DNA of 8,100 bases, taken from positions 1 through 8,100 of the forward strand of contig JAGBZQ010000043.1 in assembly GCA_017628165.1 (NCBI GenBank). The letters are read 5' to 3'. The stretch comes from Kiritimatiellia bacterium. GTDB lineage: Bacteria; Verrucomicrobiota; Kiritimatiellia; RFP12; UBA1067. Positions 1-5,921 of the stretch are shown here, in pieces. Below the pieces are notes generated by a model. It searched no databases. It was not told the origin of the DNA and was given only the letters and a program-made list of their open reading frames with translations. Numbering within the stretch: the stretch's first letter is position 1; every line of letters starts with the position of its first letter. Position numbers and translations under genes: made by a program.

Positions 1-723
1 ATGAATATCAAGCCCTCTGAGACGGCTGCTCTTGTAAAGGCAGTTGCCGAGGCTACCAAGGCCTACACGAATGTTGAGGTCGTCTGCTGCACACCCGCTA
101 TCGATATCCCCGCCGCTGTTGCTGCAGCTGAGGGTACGCACGTTGGCATTGGTGCAGAGAACGCCCACTGGGAGGAGAAGGGCGCTTTCACAGGAGAAAT
201 CTCCACAGGTATGCTTCTTGACGCTGGTGCAAAGTATGTCATCATCGGCCACTCCGAGCGTCGCCAGTATTTCGGCGAGACGGATGAGACTGTCAACAAG
301 CGTACGCGCGCTGTGATCGCCGCCGGCCTTACCGCTATTGTCTGTGTCGGTGAGACGCTTGAAGAGCGCGAAGCTGGCAAACTCAACGAGGTTATCGAGC
401 GCCAGATGAACGTTGGCCTTAAGGATGTTACCGCTGCTGACTGCGAGAAGCTCGTTATCGCTTATGAGCCTGTTTGGGCGATCGGCACCGGCAAGACTGC
501 TACGCCTGATCAGGCACAGGAAGTCCATGCTCTCATCCGTGAGATTCTCTCCAAGCTCGTCGGCGCAGAGACGGCCGAGACCGTCCGTATCCAGTACGGC
601 GGCTCCATGAAGCCTTCCAATGCTGCTGAGCTTCTTGCCAAGAAGGATATCGACGGCGGCCTTATTGGCGGCGCGGCTCTCAAGGCCGAGGACTTTGCAG
701 GCATCATCGCTGCCGGCAACTAA
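1..723 (+). CDS. tpiA: Triosephosphate isomerase, 5' end cut by the window edge
   Basis: Interconverts dihydroxyacetone phosphate and glyceraldehyde 3-phosphate in cytoplasmic glycolysis and gluconeogenesis. The visible 240 residues cover nearly the whole TIM barrel. They include the catalytic His in IIGHSERR (fragment residue 84), the catalytic Glu in AYEPVWAIGTGK (residue 156), the flexible loop 6 after it, and the phosphate-binding GGS (200-202) and GGLIGGAAL segments. The family usually has about 250 residues and begins with a segment ending NWKMN. The ATG at position 1 corresponds to the Met of that motif, so it is very probably an internal codon and about a dozen residues lie upstream of the window. 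Two stop codons stand in tandem (TAATAA, 721-726). The next gene starts 14 bases later with no terminator between them, so the two are probably cotranscribed. Identification is firm; only the true start is unseen. Confidence 0.97.
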   Translation: MNIKPSETAALVKAVAEATKAYTNVEVVCCTPAIDIPAAVAAAEGTHVGIGAENAHWEEKGAFTGEISTGMLLDAGAKYVIIGHSERRQYFGETDETVNKRTRAVIAAGLTAIVCVGETLEEREAGKLNEVIERQMNVGLKDVTAADCEKLVIAYEPVWAIGTGKTATPDQAQEVHALIREILSKLVGAETAETVRIQYGGSMKPSNAAELLAKKDIDGGLIGGAALKAEDFAGIIAAGN

Positions 724-737
724 TAAACAGTAGGGTT

Positions 738-1409
738 ATGTCTATTAAGCACGTAATCACACTCATGTCGCTCGGCGCCGTCTTGGCGCTGGGCGGCTGC
801 TATCAAGAGCCCGTGAGCGCCGAAAAGAGCGTTCCGCCGGAGCATCGTGTGTATTTAAAGAACCTACGTCTTGAGACATTGAGAGTTCAGGATGTCTATG
901 AGCACGGTAAGGTTTTTGGCGGCGGATGGACAAACCTTTCTTCAATCGTTTCCGAGTTTAAGCCGGAATCGTTGGATTATTTAAATCTTGATCACAATAT
1001 TCTTACCAATGTTTCTGAGATAGGTGCGTTCAAGTCTCTCAAGTGGCTTAGGCTCAACAATAATCGCCTCTTTGAACTTCCTGATCTTTCGGCGTTGGCT
1101 GCCTCACTCAAAAGAATCTATTTGAGCGGCAACCGCTTTACGGAAGTTCCCGAGGCTCTCAGCGTTCTTAAAAATCTTACAGATATAGACCTTTCCGGAA
1201 ATCCTATATCACAAATCCCCGAGTGGCTCTCCCAAATGGAGAACTTGGAGCATCTTTCCTTTTCACGCACAAAAATAAAGTCTCTTCCTGAGGATCTTTC
1301 AAAGTGGACATCGCTTCGCACGCTTCAGCTCGGCGAGCTTGAGGACCTTGCAAAGGACGAGATGGAAAGAATCCGTAAGGCTCTTCCCCGTACGGCCGTT
1401 GTGTTTTAA
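738..1409 (+). CDS. Leucine-rich-repeat lipoprotein
   Basis: A 223-residue protein of unknown specific function, predicted to be exported and lipid-anchored. The N-terminus is a short lipoprotein signal peptide: Lys4 and His5, a hydrophobic stretch, and a lipobox ending L-G-G-C with Cys21 as the acylated residue. Residues 22-78 are a non-repeat spacer. From Leu79 there are about six leucine-rich repeats of 22-23 residues, starting near 79, 101, 124, 147, 170 and 193, with the form LxxLxLxxNxLxxLPxxLxxLxx. The last repeat degenerates into a charged C-terminal cap. Such LRR solenoids normally bind proteins; no enzyme motif is visible. The start codon has only a weak, very close purine stretch (TAGGG, 731-735), but it gives a proper signal peptide. 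The stop overlaps the start of the MATE gene (TAATG), which suggests translational coupling. Confidence 0.85.
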   Translation: MSIKHVITLMSLGAVLALGGCYQEPVSAEKSVPPEHRVYLKNLRLETLRVQDVYEHGKVFGGGWTNLSSIVSEFKPESLDYLNLDHNILTNVSEIGAFKSLKWLRLNNNRLFELPDLSALAASLKRIYLSGNRFTEVPEALSVLKNLTDIDLSGNPISQIPEWLSQMENLEHLSFSRTKIKSLPEDLSKWTSLRTLQLGELEDLAKDEMERIRKALPRTAVVF

Positions 1410-2824
1410 TGGCCGCGCCATTTGCAGTTTCAAAGCGGATTGAAGAGCTCTCTACGGAAAAGCCGGCGAAGCTTCTTTTGAAATATTCATGGCCTGCACT
1501 CGTGGCCATGACTCTTAATTCCCTTTATACGGTTGTCGACCGTGCATTTATAGGTCACGGATGCGGTGTCGATGCTACTGCTGGGCTTACGCTTGCTATG
1601 CCGCTTATGATGCTTTTCGGTGCCTTTGGAGTGCTTGTCGGGGCGGGGCACGCGGCAGTTCTTTCAATCAAGTTGGGTGCGGGAGATAGAGTTTCCTGCG
1701 AAAAGCTTCTCGGGCAGCTCGTTTCTTTCAAGCTTCTTCTTTTTTTGCTTCTAATGCCGCTTGTTTACTTGAATCTCGATACGATTCTCTTGTGGTGCGG
1801 TGCCGAGAGTCTCAGTTTAGGTGCTGCTGAAGCCGCGAGAAAGTATTTGAAGCTTGTTCTTTTTTCGAATCTTTTTTCTCATCTCGCATTTGGACTTTCT
1901 GCGATGCTGCGTGCGGAGGGCGGAGCGATTCGTTCAATGAATTGCATGATAGTGGGTTTTGGGCTTAATCTTGCCTTGGATCCGATTCTGATTTTCGGCT
2001 GCGGCATGGGCATAGAGGGCGCGGCATGGGCTACGAACATAGCCATGTTCTTGAGTTTTCTTTGGGCACTTGGTTATTATCGGCGAGGTGAAAGCGTAAT
2101 TCGCTTGAGGATTAGGCGTCTTGGGTTTTATCCGAAGCTTGCATTCAGGGCGCTCGGCATTGGTCTTTCGCCTTTTCTTCAACATTTGATGAGTTCTGTC
2201 ATCGCGTTTTCGCTTCAGTACGCTTTTGTGAAGTGGATGCCTGACGAGGGTGCTCGTACGGCGCGCCTTGCATCGCTTGGTGTTTTTCAGAGCGCACTTA
2301 TTCTTGTTTTTATGCCGATGCTCGGCGCCCAGCAGGGTATCCAGCCGATTCTCGGCTACAACTGGGGAGCGAGGAATTTCGGGCGAGTTCTTCAGACGCT
2401 CAAGACAGCCCTTGCAGTTACGGCCGTGATTGCGTTTTTTGCATTTGTGATTCAGGTGGTTCCTCCGTTTAACACTTGGATGGCGTCGATATTCATTACC
2501 GCTAAGCGTGCTGATGTCGTTGCCATTGCCGCTAACGATCTTCAGATATCAAACTCCATGATATGGTGCATTTTTGCCAATGTTGTGGCCACTACGTATT
2601 TTCAGTCCATCGGAAAGCCGGCAGTAGCAATATTTCTTTCCATGCTCCGTCAAGGGTTATGCCTTTTGCCGGTAATATGGATTTTGCCGTATTTTATGGA
2701 GGATAAGGCGCTTGCGATATGGCTTTCAATGCCAATATCTGATCTTGTTTGCAATGCTGTGACGCTTATCCCGCTTTTTAGCCATGCGAATTTCATTAGA
2801 AAGCTCAGTCAACATGTCCGGTAA
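1409..2824 (+). CDS. MATE-family multidrug/solute efflux transporter
   Basis: A 471-residue integral inner-membrane protein of the MATE family, which exports organic cations, drugs or metabolites using a Na+ or H+ gradient. About 12 hydrophobic segments can be read, in two homologous halves (roughly residues 25-225 and 245-460). Family-typical elements are VDRAFIGHG (43-51) after the first helix, LRAEGG (167-172), NLALDPILIF (187-196), and in the second half QPILGYNWGARN (312-323) and YFQSIGKP (397-404). These resemble the MepA/DinF-like branch, but the substrate cannot be predicted. The gene has no evident Shine-Dalgarno sequence. Its ATG shares one base with the upstream stop codon (TAATG at 1407-1411), so translation probably depends on re-initiation after the LRR lipoprotein gene. 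Many CTT and TTT codons make short T-runs, as expected for a membrane protein. Confidence 0.92.
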   Translation: MAAPFAVSKRIEELSTEKPAKLLLKYSWPALVAMTLNSLYTVVDRAFIGHGCGVDATAGLTLAMPLMMLFGAFGVLVGAGHAAVLSIKLGAGDRVSCEKLLGQLVSFKLLLFLLLMPLVYLNLDTILLWCGAESLSLGAAEAARKYLKLVLFSNLFSHLAFGLSAMLRAEGGAIRSMNCMIVGFGLNLALDPILIFGCGMGIEGAAWATNIAMFLSFLWALGYYRRGESVIRLRIRRLGFYPKLAFRALGIGLSPFLQHLMSSVIAFSLQYAFVKWMPDEGARTARLASLGVFQSALILVFMPMLGAQQGIQPILGYNWGARNFGRVLQTLKTALAVTAVIAFFAFVIQVVPPFNTWMASIFITAKRADVVAIAANDLQISNSMIWCIFANVVATTYFQSIGKPAVAIFLSMLRQGLCLLPVIWILPYFMEDKALAIWLSMPISDLVCNAVTLIPLFSHANFIRKLSQHVR

Positions 2825-2832
2825 CGGCCGGA
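2817..2832 (+). other. Short inverted repeat at the end of the MATE gene
   Basis: TCCGG (2817-2821) and CCGGA (2828-2832) form a 5-bp inverted repeat with a 6-base loop that contains the TAA stop of the MATE gene. No T-tract follows, so it is a poor intrinsic terminator. It may weakly stabilise the 3' end of the transcript, or it may be chance. It is the only hairpin I see between the MATE gene and the next unit. Confidence 0.25.
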
Positions 2833-2840
2833 GCGAATTA

Positions 2841-2849
2841 TGTTAAAAT
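2841..2849 (+). promoter_or_regulatory. Possible upstream extended -10 promoter
   Basis: TGTTAAAAT is a TGn extension followed by TAAAAT (2844-2849), one mismatch from TATAAT. Seven bases downstream lies the A of an ATG (2856) that opens a 9-codon ORF. This is the same geometry as the stronger promoters at 2917, 5905 and 7985. No convincing -35 box is seen. It could be a secondary start for the NifU-like operon or a chance match in AT-rich DNA. Confidence 0.3.
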
Positions 2850-2855
2850 ACTTTT

Positions 2856-2885
2856 ATGCTCGATATCAGAAGTTGTTTCAAATAA
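2856..2885 (+). CDS. Possible leaderless 9-codon ORF (MLDIRSCFK)
   Basis: ATG at 2856 opens nine codons encoding MLDIRSCFK and ends at TAA 2883-2885, inside the first copy of the 24-bp tandem repeat. It has no Shine-Dalgarno sequence. Its ATG sits where transcription from the TGTTAAAAT element at 2841 would begin, as in the leaderless genes further downstream. It could be a leader peptide, the remnant of a lost gene start, or noise. No homology can be argued from nine residues. Confidence 0.2.
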   Translation: MLDIRSCFK

Positions 2886-2923
2886 GAAGATTTGGTATAT
2901 TTCAAATAAGAAGATTTGGTATA
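2876..2923 (+). repeat. Perfect tandem duplication of a 24-bp promoter-containing unit
   Basis: Two identical, directly adjacent 24-base copies (2876-2899 and 2900-2923) begin TTTCAAATAAG and end GATTTGGTATA. The boundary gives each copy its own extended -10-like sequence: TGG-TATATT (TATATT at 2896-2901) across the junction, and the consensus TGG-TATAAT (TATAAT at 2920-2925) at the end of copy 2. The repeat lies 12 bases upstream of the NifU-like start codon. It looks like a recent local duplication that doubled a promoter or an operator. Confidence 0.9.
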
Positions 2924-2925
2924 AT
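2917..2925 (+). promoter_or_regulatory. Extended -10 promoter of the NifU-like operon
   Basis: TGGTATAAT is a perfect extended -10 element (TG at 2917-2918, TATAAT at 2920-2925). Transcription would begin near A2932, leaving about four untranslated bases before ATG 2936. No good -35 hexamer is found 16-18 bases upstream; that position lies within the tandem repeat. No Shine-Dalgarno sequence precedes the gene, which fits near-leaderless translation. Confidence 0.7.
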
Positions 2926-2935
2926 ATTATGACTT

Positions 2936-3502
2936 ATGTGGAACTATTCGGACAAAATGATGGATCACTTCCGGAATCCCCGGAATGTTGGCAAAATAGA
3001 AAATCCCGACGGCAGCGCTACGGTAGGCTCGCTTGCGTGCGGGGATGCTCTCAAATTTCAGTTTAAGCTCGGCTCAGACGGCAGGATTGCCGAAGCAAAA
3101 TTCCAGACGTTTGGCTGCGCAAGCGCCATTGCTTCGAGTTCGGCTTTGACGGAGATGGTAATCGGAAAAACTCTTGAAGAGGCCAAGATGATTACCAATC
3201 AGGAGATAGCAGATTATTTAGGTGGCCTTCCTCCGCAGAAGATGCACTGCTCTGTCATGGGGCGTGAAGCGATGGAGGCCGCAATCAAGAATTATGAGAC
3301 GGGCGAGAATGCAGATCGCAATCTTGAGGAGAGCGTCCTTTGCTCTTGCTATAACGTCTCTGAGAATGAAGTTCGCCGCGTCATTACGGAAAATCAGCTC
3401 ACAAGCGTCGAGGAAGTGGTGAACTTCACCAAAGCTGGCGGCGGGTGTGGGCGCTGTAGGGGCGAGATTCAGAAGATTATCGATGAAATCGTAAAGCGCT
3501 GA
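2936..3502 (+). CDS. NifU-type Fe-S cluster scaffold (IscU-like + BFD [2Fe-2S] domain)
   Basis: A cytoplasmic scaffold on which Fe-S clusters are built, from cysteine-desulfurase sulfur, and passed to target proteins. Residues 1-125 are the IscU/NifU N-terminal domain. The three scaffold cysteines are C35 (in LACGD, with the conserved D37), C61 (in FGCAS) and C105 (in MHCSV). Residues about 134-186 are a BFD-like ferredoxin domain with a CxC pair (C136, C138) and a CxxC pair (C171, C174), the four ligands of the permanent [2Fe-2S] cluster of NifU. The C-terminal Nfu domain of full-length NifU (about 300 residues) is absent, so the symbol nifU is not assigned. The start at 2936 gives the standard family N-terminus (MWNYSDKMMDHF). 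No desulfurase or nif genes are adjacent, so housekeeping Fe-S assembly is likelier than nitrogen fixation. The next ORF begins 6 bases after the stop. Confidence 0.93.
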   Translation: MWNYSDKMMDHFRNPRNVGKIENPDGSATVGSLACGDALKFQFKLGSDGRIAEAKFQTFGCASAIASSSALTEMVIGKTLEEAKMITNQEIADYLGGLPPQKMHCSVMGREAMEAAIKNYETGENADRNLEESVLCSCYNVSENEVRRVITENQLTSVEEVVNFTKAGGGCGRCRGEIQKIIDEIVKR

Positions 3503-3508
3503 GGGAGT

Positions 3509-4528
3509 ATGCCTAATAAGATGAAACTTGGGTTTGACAACGACAAATACGTCCGCGAGCAGACAAAGGAGATCCGCAAGCGTGCCGCAGAGTACGGCAA
3601 GCTTTATCTCGAATTCGGCGGCAAGCTGATGAATGACAATCACGCCGCGCGTTGCCTTCCCGGATATGATCCAAATGTTAAGCTTAGGCTTCTCCAGAGC
3701 CTTGGCGATCAGGCAGAGCTCGTTCTTTGCATTTATGCAGGCGATATCGAGCAAAAGAAGCGCCGTGCCGATTACGGGACTACCTATGAGGAGGAGACGC
3801 TCAATCTTATCAATGCGATGAAGGAGTTCGGCATCTCCGTAAGGGGGGTTGCCATCACGCGCTTTGACGGCCATCCGGCCACGAGGGCGTTCGCCAAGAC
3901 TCTTGAGGACGCCGGCATATCGGTGTTTTACCATTATCCAATCCAGGGCTATCCGAATGATTTAGATACCATCGTGAGCGATTCCGGCTACGGGCGCAAC
4001 GACTACATCCCCACGGATAAGCCAATAGTCGTGGTTACTGGTCCCGGTCCCGGTTCTGGTAAGTTCGCTACCTGTCTTACGATGCTTTATCATGAGGTCA
4101 AGCGCGGCAAAACTGCGGGCTACGCCAAGTTCGAGACGTTCCCCGTCTGGAACCTTCCGCTCATGCACCCTTTAAATGTGGCGTATGAAGCGGCTACGCT
4201 TGAGCTCAGGGATGAGAATCAGATCGATCCTCACCATTTCCTCGCCTACGGTGAGATTCGCGTCAACTATAATCGCGATGTGGAGGGCTATCCCATTCTT
4301 CGTGAGATTTGGGAGCGCATGATGGGCGGGGAGTGTCCCTACAAGTCGCCCACGGACATGGGCGTCAACCGCATAGCGAGCGGAATTGTGAACGATGTGG
4401 TTGTGCGCGCCGCGTGTCGTGAGGAATGTGTGCGCCGTTACAGCCGTGTAAAAGCTGATTTTGATGCAGGTATCGTAGGGACAGATATGCTTGCTCGCGC
4501 GTTGACGGTTATGGCGCGCGCTGATTGA
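3509..4528 (+). CDS. DUF1846/UPF0371 family protein, short form
   Basis: Belongs to a conserved family of unknown function (DUF1846, UPF0371). Recognisable blocks are GFDNDKY (8-14), KLYLEFGGKL (31-40), NDNHAARCLPGYDPN (42-56), YHYPIQGYPNDLDTIVSD (141-158), the glycine-rich GPGPGSGK (178-185, resembling a phosphate-binding loop), AGYAKFETFPVWNLPL (203-218), NYNRDVEGYP (253-262) and YKSPTDMGVNR (278-288). Family members usually have about 500 residues. This one stops at 339, shortly after the conserved helical region, and the missing C-terminal part is not found in any frame before der starts at 4551. The start is uncertain. The purine stretch at 3501-3507 is only one base from ATG 3509 and 13 from ATG 3521, and Met5 (3521) matches the usual N-terminus of the family better. 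It lies between the Fe-S scaffold gene and der and is probably cotranscribed with both. Confidence 0.88.
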   Translation: MPNKMKLGFDNDKYVREQTKEIRKRAAEYGKLYLEFGGKLMNDNHAARCLPGYDPNVKLRLLQSLGDQAELVLCIYAGDIEQKKRRADYGTTYEEETLNLINAMKEFGISVRGVAITRFDGHPATRAFAKTLEDAGISVFYHYPIQGYPNDLDTIVSDSGYGRNDYIPTDKPIVVVTGPGPGSGKFATCLTMLYHEVKRGKTAGYAKFETFPVWNLPLMHPLNVAYEAATLELRDENQIDPHHFLAYGEIRVNYNRDVEGYPILREIWERMMGGECPYKSPTDMGVNRIASGIVNDVVVRAACREECVRRYSRVKADFDAGIVGTDMLARALTVMARAD

Positions 4529-4532
4529 TGAT

Positions 4533-4541
4533 AGGAGGTGA
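4533..4541 (+). promoter_or_regulatory. Strong Shine-Dalgarno sequence before der
   Basis: AGGAGGTGA is a full match to the anti-Shine-Dalgarno end of 16S rRNA. The core AGGAGG (4533-4538) ends 12 bases before the der ATG at 4551, rather long. It ends only 4 bases before another ATG at 4543, which opens a three-codon ORF (ATG CCG CCA TGA, 4543-4554) whose stop overlaps the der start. The family N-terminus supports 4551 as the real der start. Confidence 0.8.
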
Positions 4542-4550
4542 AATGCCGCC

Positions 4551-5894
4551 ATGAATGTTGTAAGTCTTGTTGGTCGCCCGAATACGGGCAAGAGTGCGCT
4601 CTTTAACCGTATAGCGAAAAAGCGTGTAGCCATCGTGTTCGATCAGCCTGGCGTCACGCGTGATCGGGTCACGCGCGAGGTGGAGGCTCTCGGGCGGCGC
4701 TTCATGCTTGTGGACACGGGTGGAATAGCTTTTGACAAGCGCGTCACGCGCGATCCTTTGGATGACGAGACCCGCTCTCAGGCGGCACTCGCCGTAGAGG
4801 ATTCGGCTGTATGCGTGATTGTTGTGGATGTCCGCGAGGGTGTCACGCCGCTTGACGCGGAGGTCATCAAGCGCGTGCGCGAGTCTGGAGTGCCATGTGT
4901 CATCGCGGCAAATAAGTGCGATACGCCCGACGAGGATTTTAAAGCTCACGAGTTCGACAGGTTTGGTCTTGAGGTGTTTCCTCTTTCGGCTGAGCATTCG
5001 CGCGGGGTGGATGCGCTCGTCACTCGCATCGTCGGTGCGCTCCCGCAGGTGGACGAGGCGGAAATGGCCGCCAGAAAACCGCTTCGCGTTGCGATCGTAG
5101 GGCGTCCGAATGCGGGCAAGAGCTCGTACGTGAATCGTCTTCTCAAAGCGCCACGCGTAATTGTTTCCGATATTCCCGGGACTACCCGTGACGCTATTGA
5201 GGTGCCGTTTACCATAGGGACAGGGCCGGAGGCGCGCCGTTATATGCTTGTGGATACGGCGGGTATGAAGCCTCATACGAAAATGTCCAAGACATCTGTG
5301 GACAACTTTTCGCTTTTCCGCGCCGAGCAGGCGATTGAAGAGGCGGATGTTGTTCTTCTGGTTATGGATCCCGTTATGGGGCCGACTCTACAGGACAAGC
5401 GCATTGCAGGCAAGATTCTTGATGCACACAGAAGCTGCGTGGTTTTGATGAACAAGTGGGATCTTGCGCAGGAGCAGGGCATTACGGAAACGAAGGCCAC
5501 AGAGGCGCTTCGCTCAATGATGCCGTTTTTGAATTTCGCTCCGGTAGTCTACTGTTCAAACAAGTCGGGCTACAATATCCGCCGTACAGTGGAGGCGATC
5601 GACCGCGCCGCCGCGTCTGCCTGCGAAAAGATTCCTACCGGAATGCTCAACAATGCCATCGTCAAGGCCGCCAAGCGCACGCTTTCGCCTATGATGAACG
5701 GTAAGCGCCTTAAAATTTATTACGCGCTTCAGGTTTCCACGAATCCTCAGACGATACGTCTTTTCGTCAACAATCCCAAGCTTGTGACGCCCGCGTACAT
5801 GAGCTACATCGAAAAGAACATTCGTGCGCGCTTTGGTCTTGAGGGCGCACCCTTGAGGCTCTTTCTTAAGGCTCGCACCCGCAAGGGCGAGTAG
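4551..5894 (+). CDS. der: Ribosome-assembly double GTPase Der (EngA)
   Basis: Essential GTPase that acts in late assembly of the 50S ribosomal subunit in the cytoplasm. The 447 residues match the family length and domain order. GTPase domain 1 has GRPNTGKS (8-15), the DTGG G3 box (55-58) and NKCD (121-124). GTPase domain 2 has GRPNAGKS (184-191), IPGTTRD (208-214), DTAG (235-238) and NKWD (301-304). A KH-like RNA-binding domain covers about residues 364-443. All nucleotide-binding motifs are intact in both G domains. The start at 4551 gives the normal family N-terminus, with the first P-loop at residue 8. It follows the DUF1846 gene by 22 bases and has a strong Shine-Dalgarno sequence, so it is most likely translated from the operon mRNA begun upstream of the NifU-like gene. 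No terminator is evident between its stop and the ilvB promoter. Confidence 0.97.
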   Translation: MNVVSLVGRPNTGKSALFNRIAKKRVAIVFDQPGVTRDRVTREVEALGRRFMLVDTGGIAFDKRVTRDPLDDETRSQAALAVEDSAVCVIVVDVREGVTPLDAEVIKRVRESGVPCVIAANKCDTPDEDFKAHEFDRFGLEVFPLSAEHSRGVDALVTRIVGALPQVDEAEMAARKPLRVAIVGRPNAGKSSYVNRLLKAPRVIVSDIPGTTRDAIEVPFTIGTGPEARRYMLVDTAGMKPHTKMSKTSVDNFSLFRAEQAIEEADVVLLVMDPVMGPTLQDKRIAGKILDAHRSCVVLMNKWDLAQEQGITETKATEALRSMMPFLNFAPVVYCSNKSGYNIRRTVEAIDRAAASACEKIPTGMLNNAIVKAAKRTLSPMMNGKRLKIYYALQVSTNPQTIRLFVNNPKLVTPAYMSYIEKNIRARFGLEGAPLRLFLKARTRKGE

Positions 5895-5904
5895 TTTTAA
5901 ATTT

Positions 5905-5913
5905 TGATATAAT
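5905..5913 (+). promoter_or_regulatory. Extended -10 promoter of ilvB
   Basis: TGATATAAT is a perfect extended -10 element (TG at 5905-5906, TATAAT at 5908-5913). Only 8 bases separate it from the ilvB ATG at 5922, so transcription would start at about 5920 and give an essentially leaderless mRNA. There is no Shine-Dalgarno sequence and no recognisable -35 hexamer; the usual -35 position lies in the last codons of der. The -10 box is framed by a 5-bp inverted repeat, TTTGA (5903-5907) and TCAAA (5916-5920). Confidence 0.72.
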
Positions 5914-5921
5914 ATTCAAAT

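Noticed and set aside
1..3. ATG at base 1 as the start of triosephosphate isomerase
   Set aside because: It corresponds to the internal Met of the conserved NWKMN segment; the true start lies upstream of the window.
1739..1878. T-runs of 6-7 bases in the MATE gene as slippage or phase-variation tracts
   Set aside because: The runs are short and follow from frequent TTT and CTT codons in membrane segments; the reading frame is intact.
2929..2931. ATG at 2929 as an alternative start for the NifU-like gene
   Set aside because: It is in a different frame, lies upstream of the predicted transcription start (about 2932), and its frame gives no family similarity.
2936..3502. Evidence for nitrogen fixation from a NifU-like gene
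   Set aside because: No nif genes are nearby, and the IscU plus BFD architecture is common in housekeeping Fe-S assembly.
4268..4273. TATAAT inside the DUF1846 coding region
   Set aside because: It encodes the conserved NYNRD segment, lacks the TGn extension and has no start codon at the distance seen for the real promoters.
4509..5276. Long open frames on the minus strand opposite der and opposite the NifU-like and DUF1846 genes (for example 3218-3934 and 4509-5276)
   Set aside because: They are antisense to genes with intact family motifs, show no recognisable protein features, and have low-complexity Arg/His-rich or Ala/Leu-rich composition typical of shadow frames.
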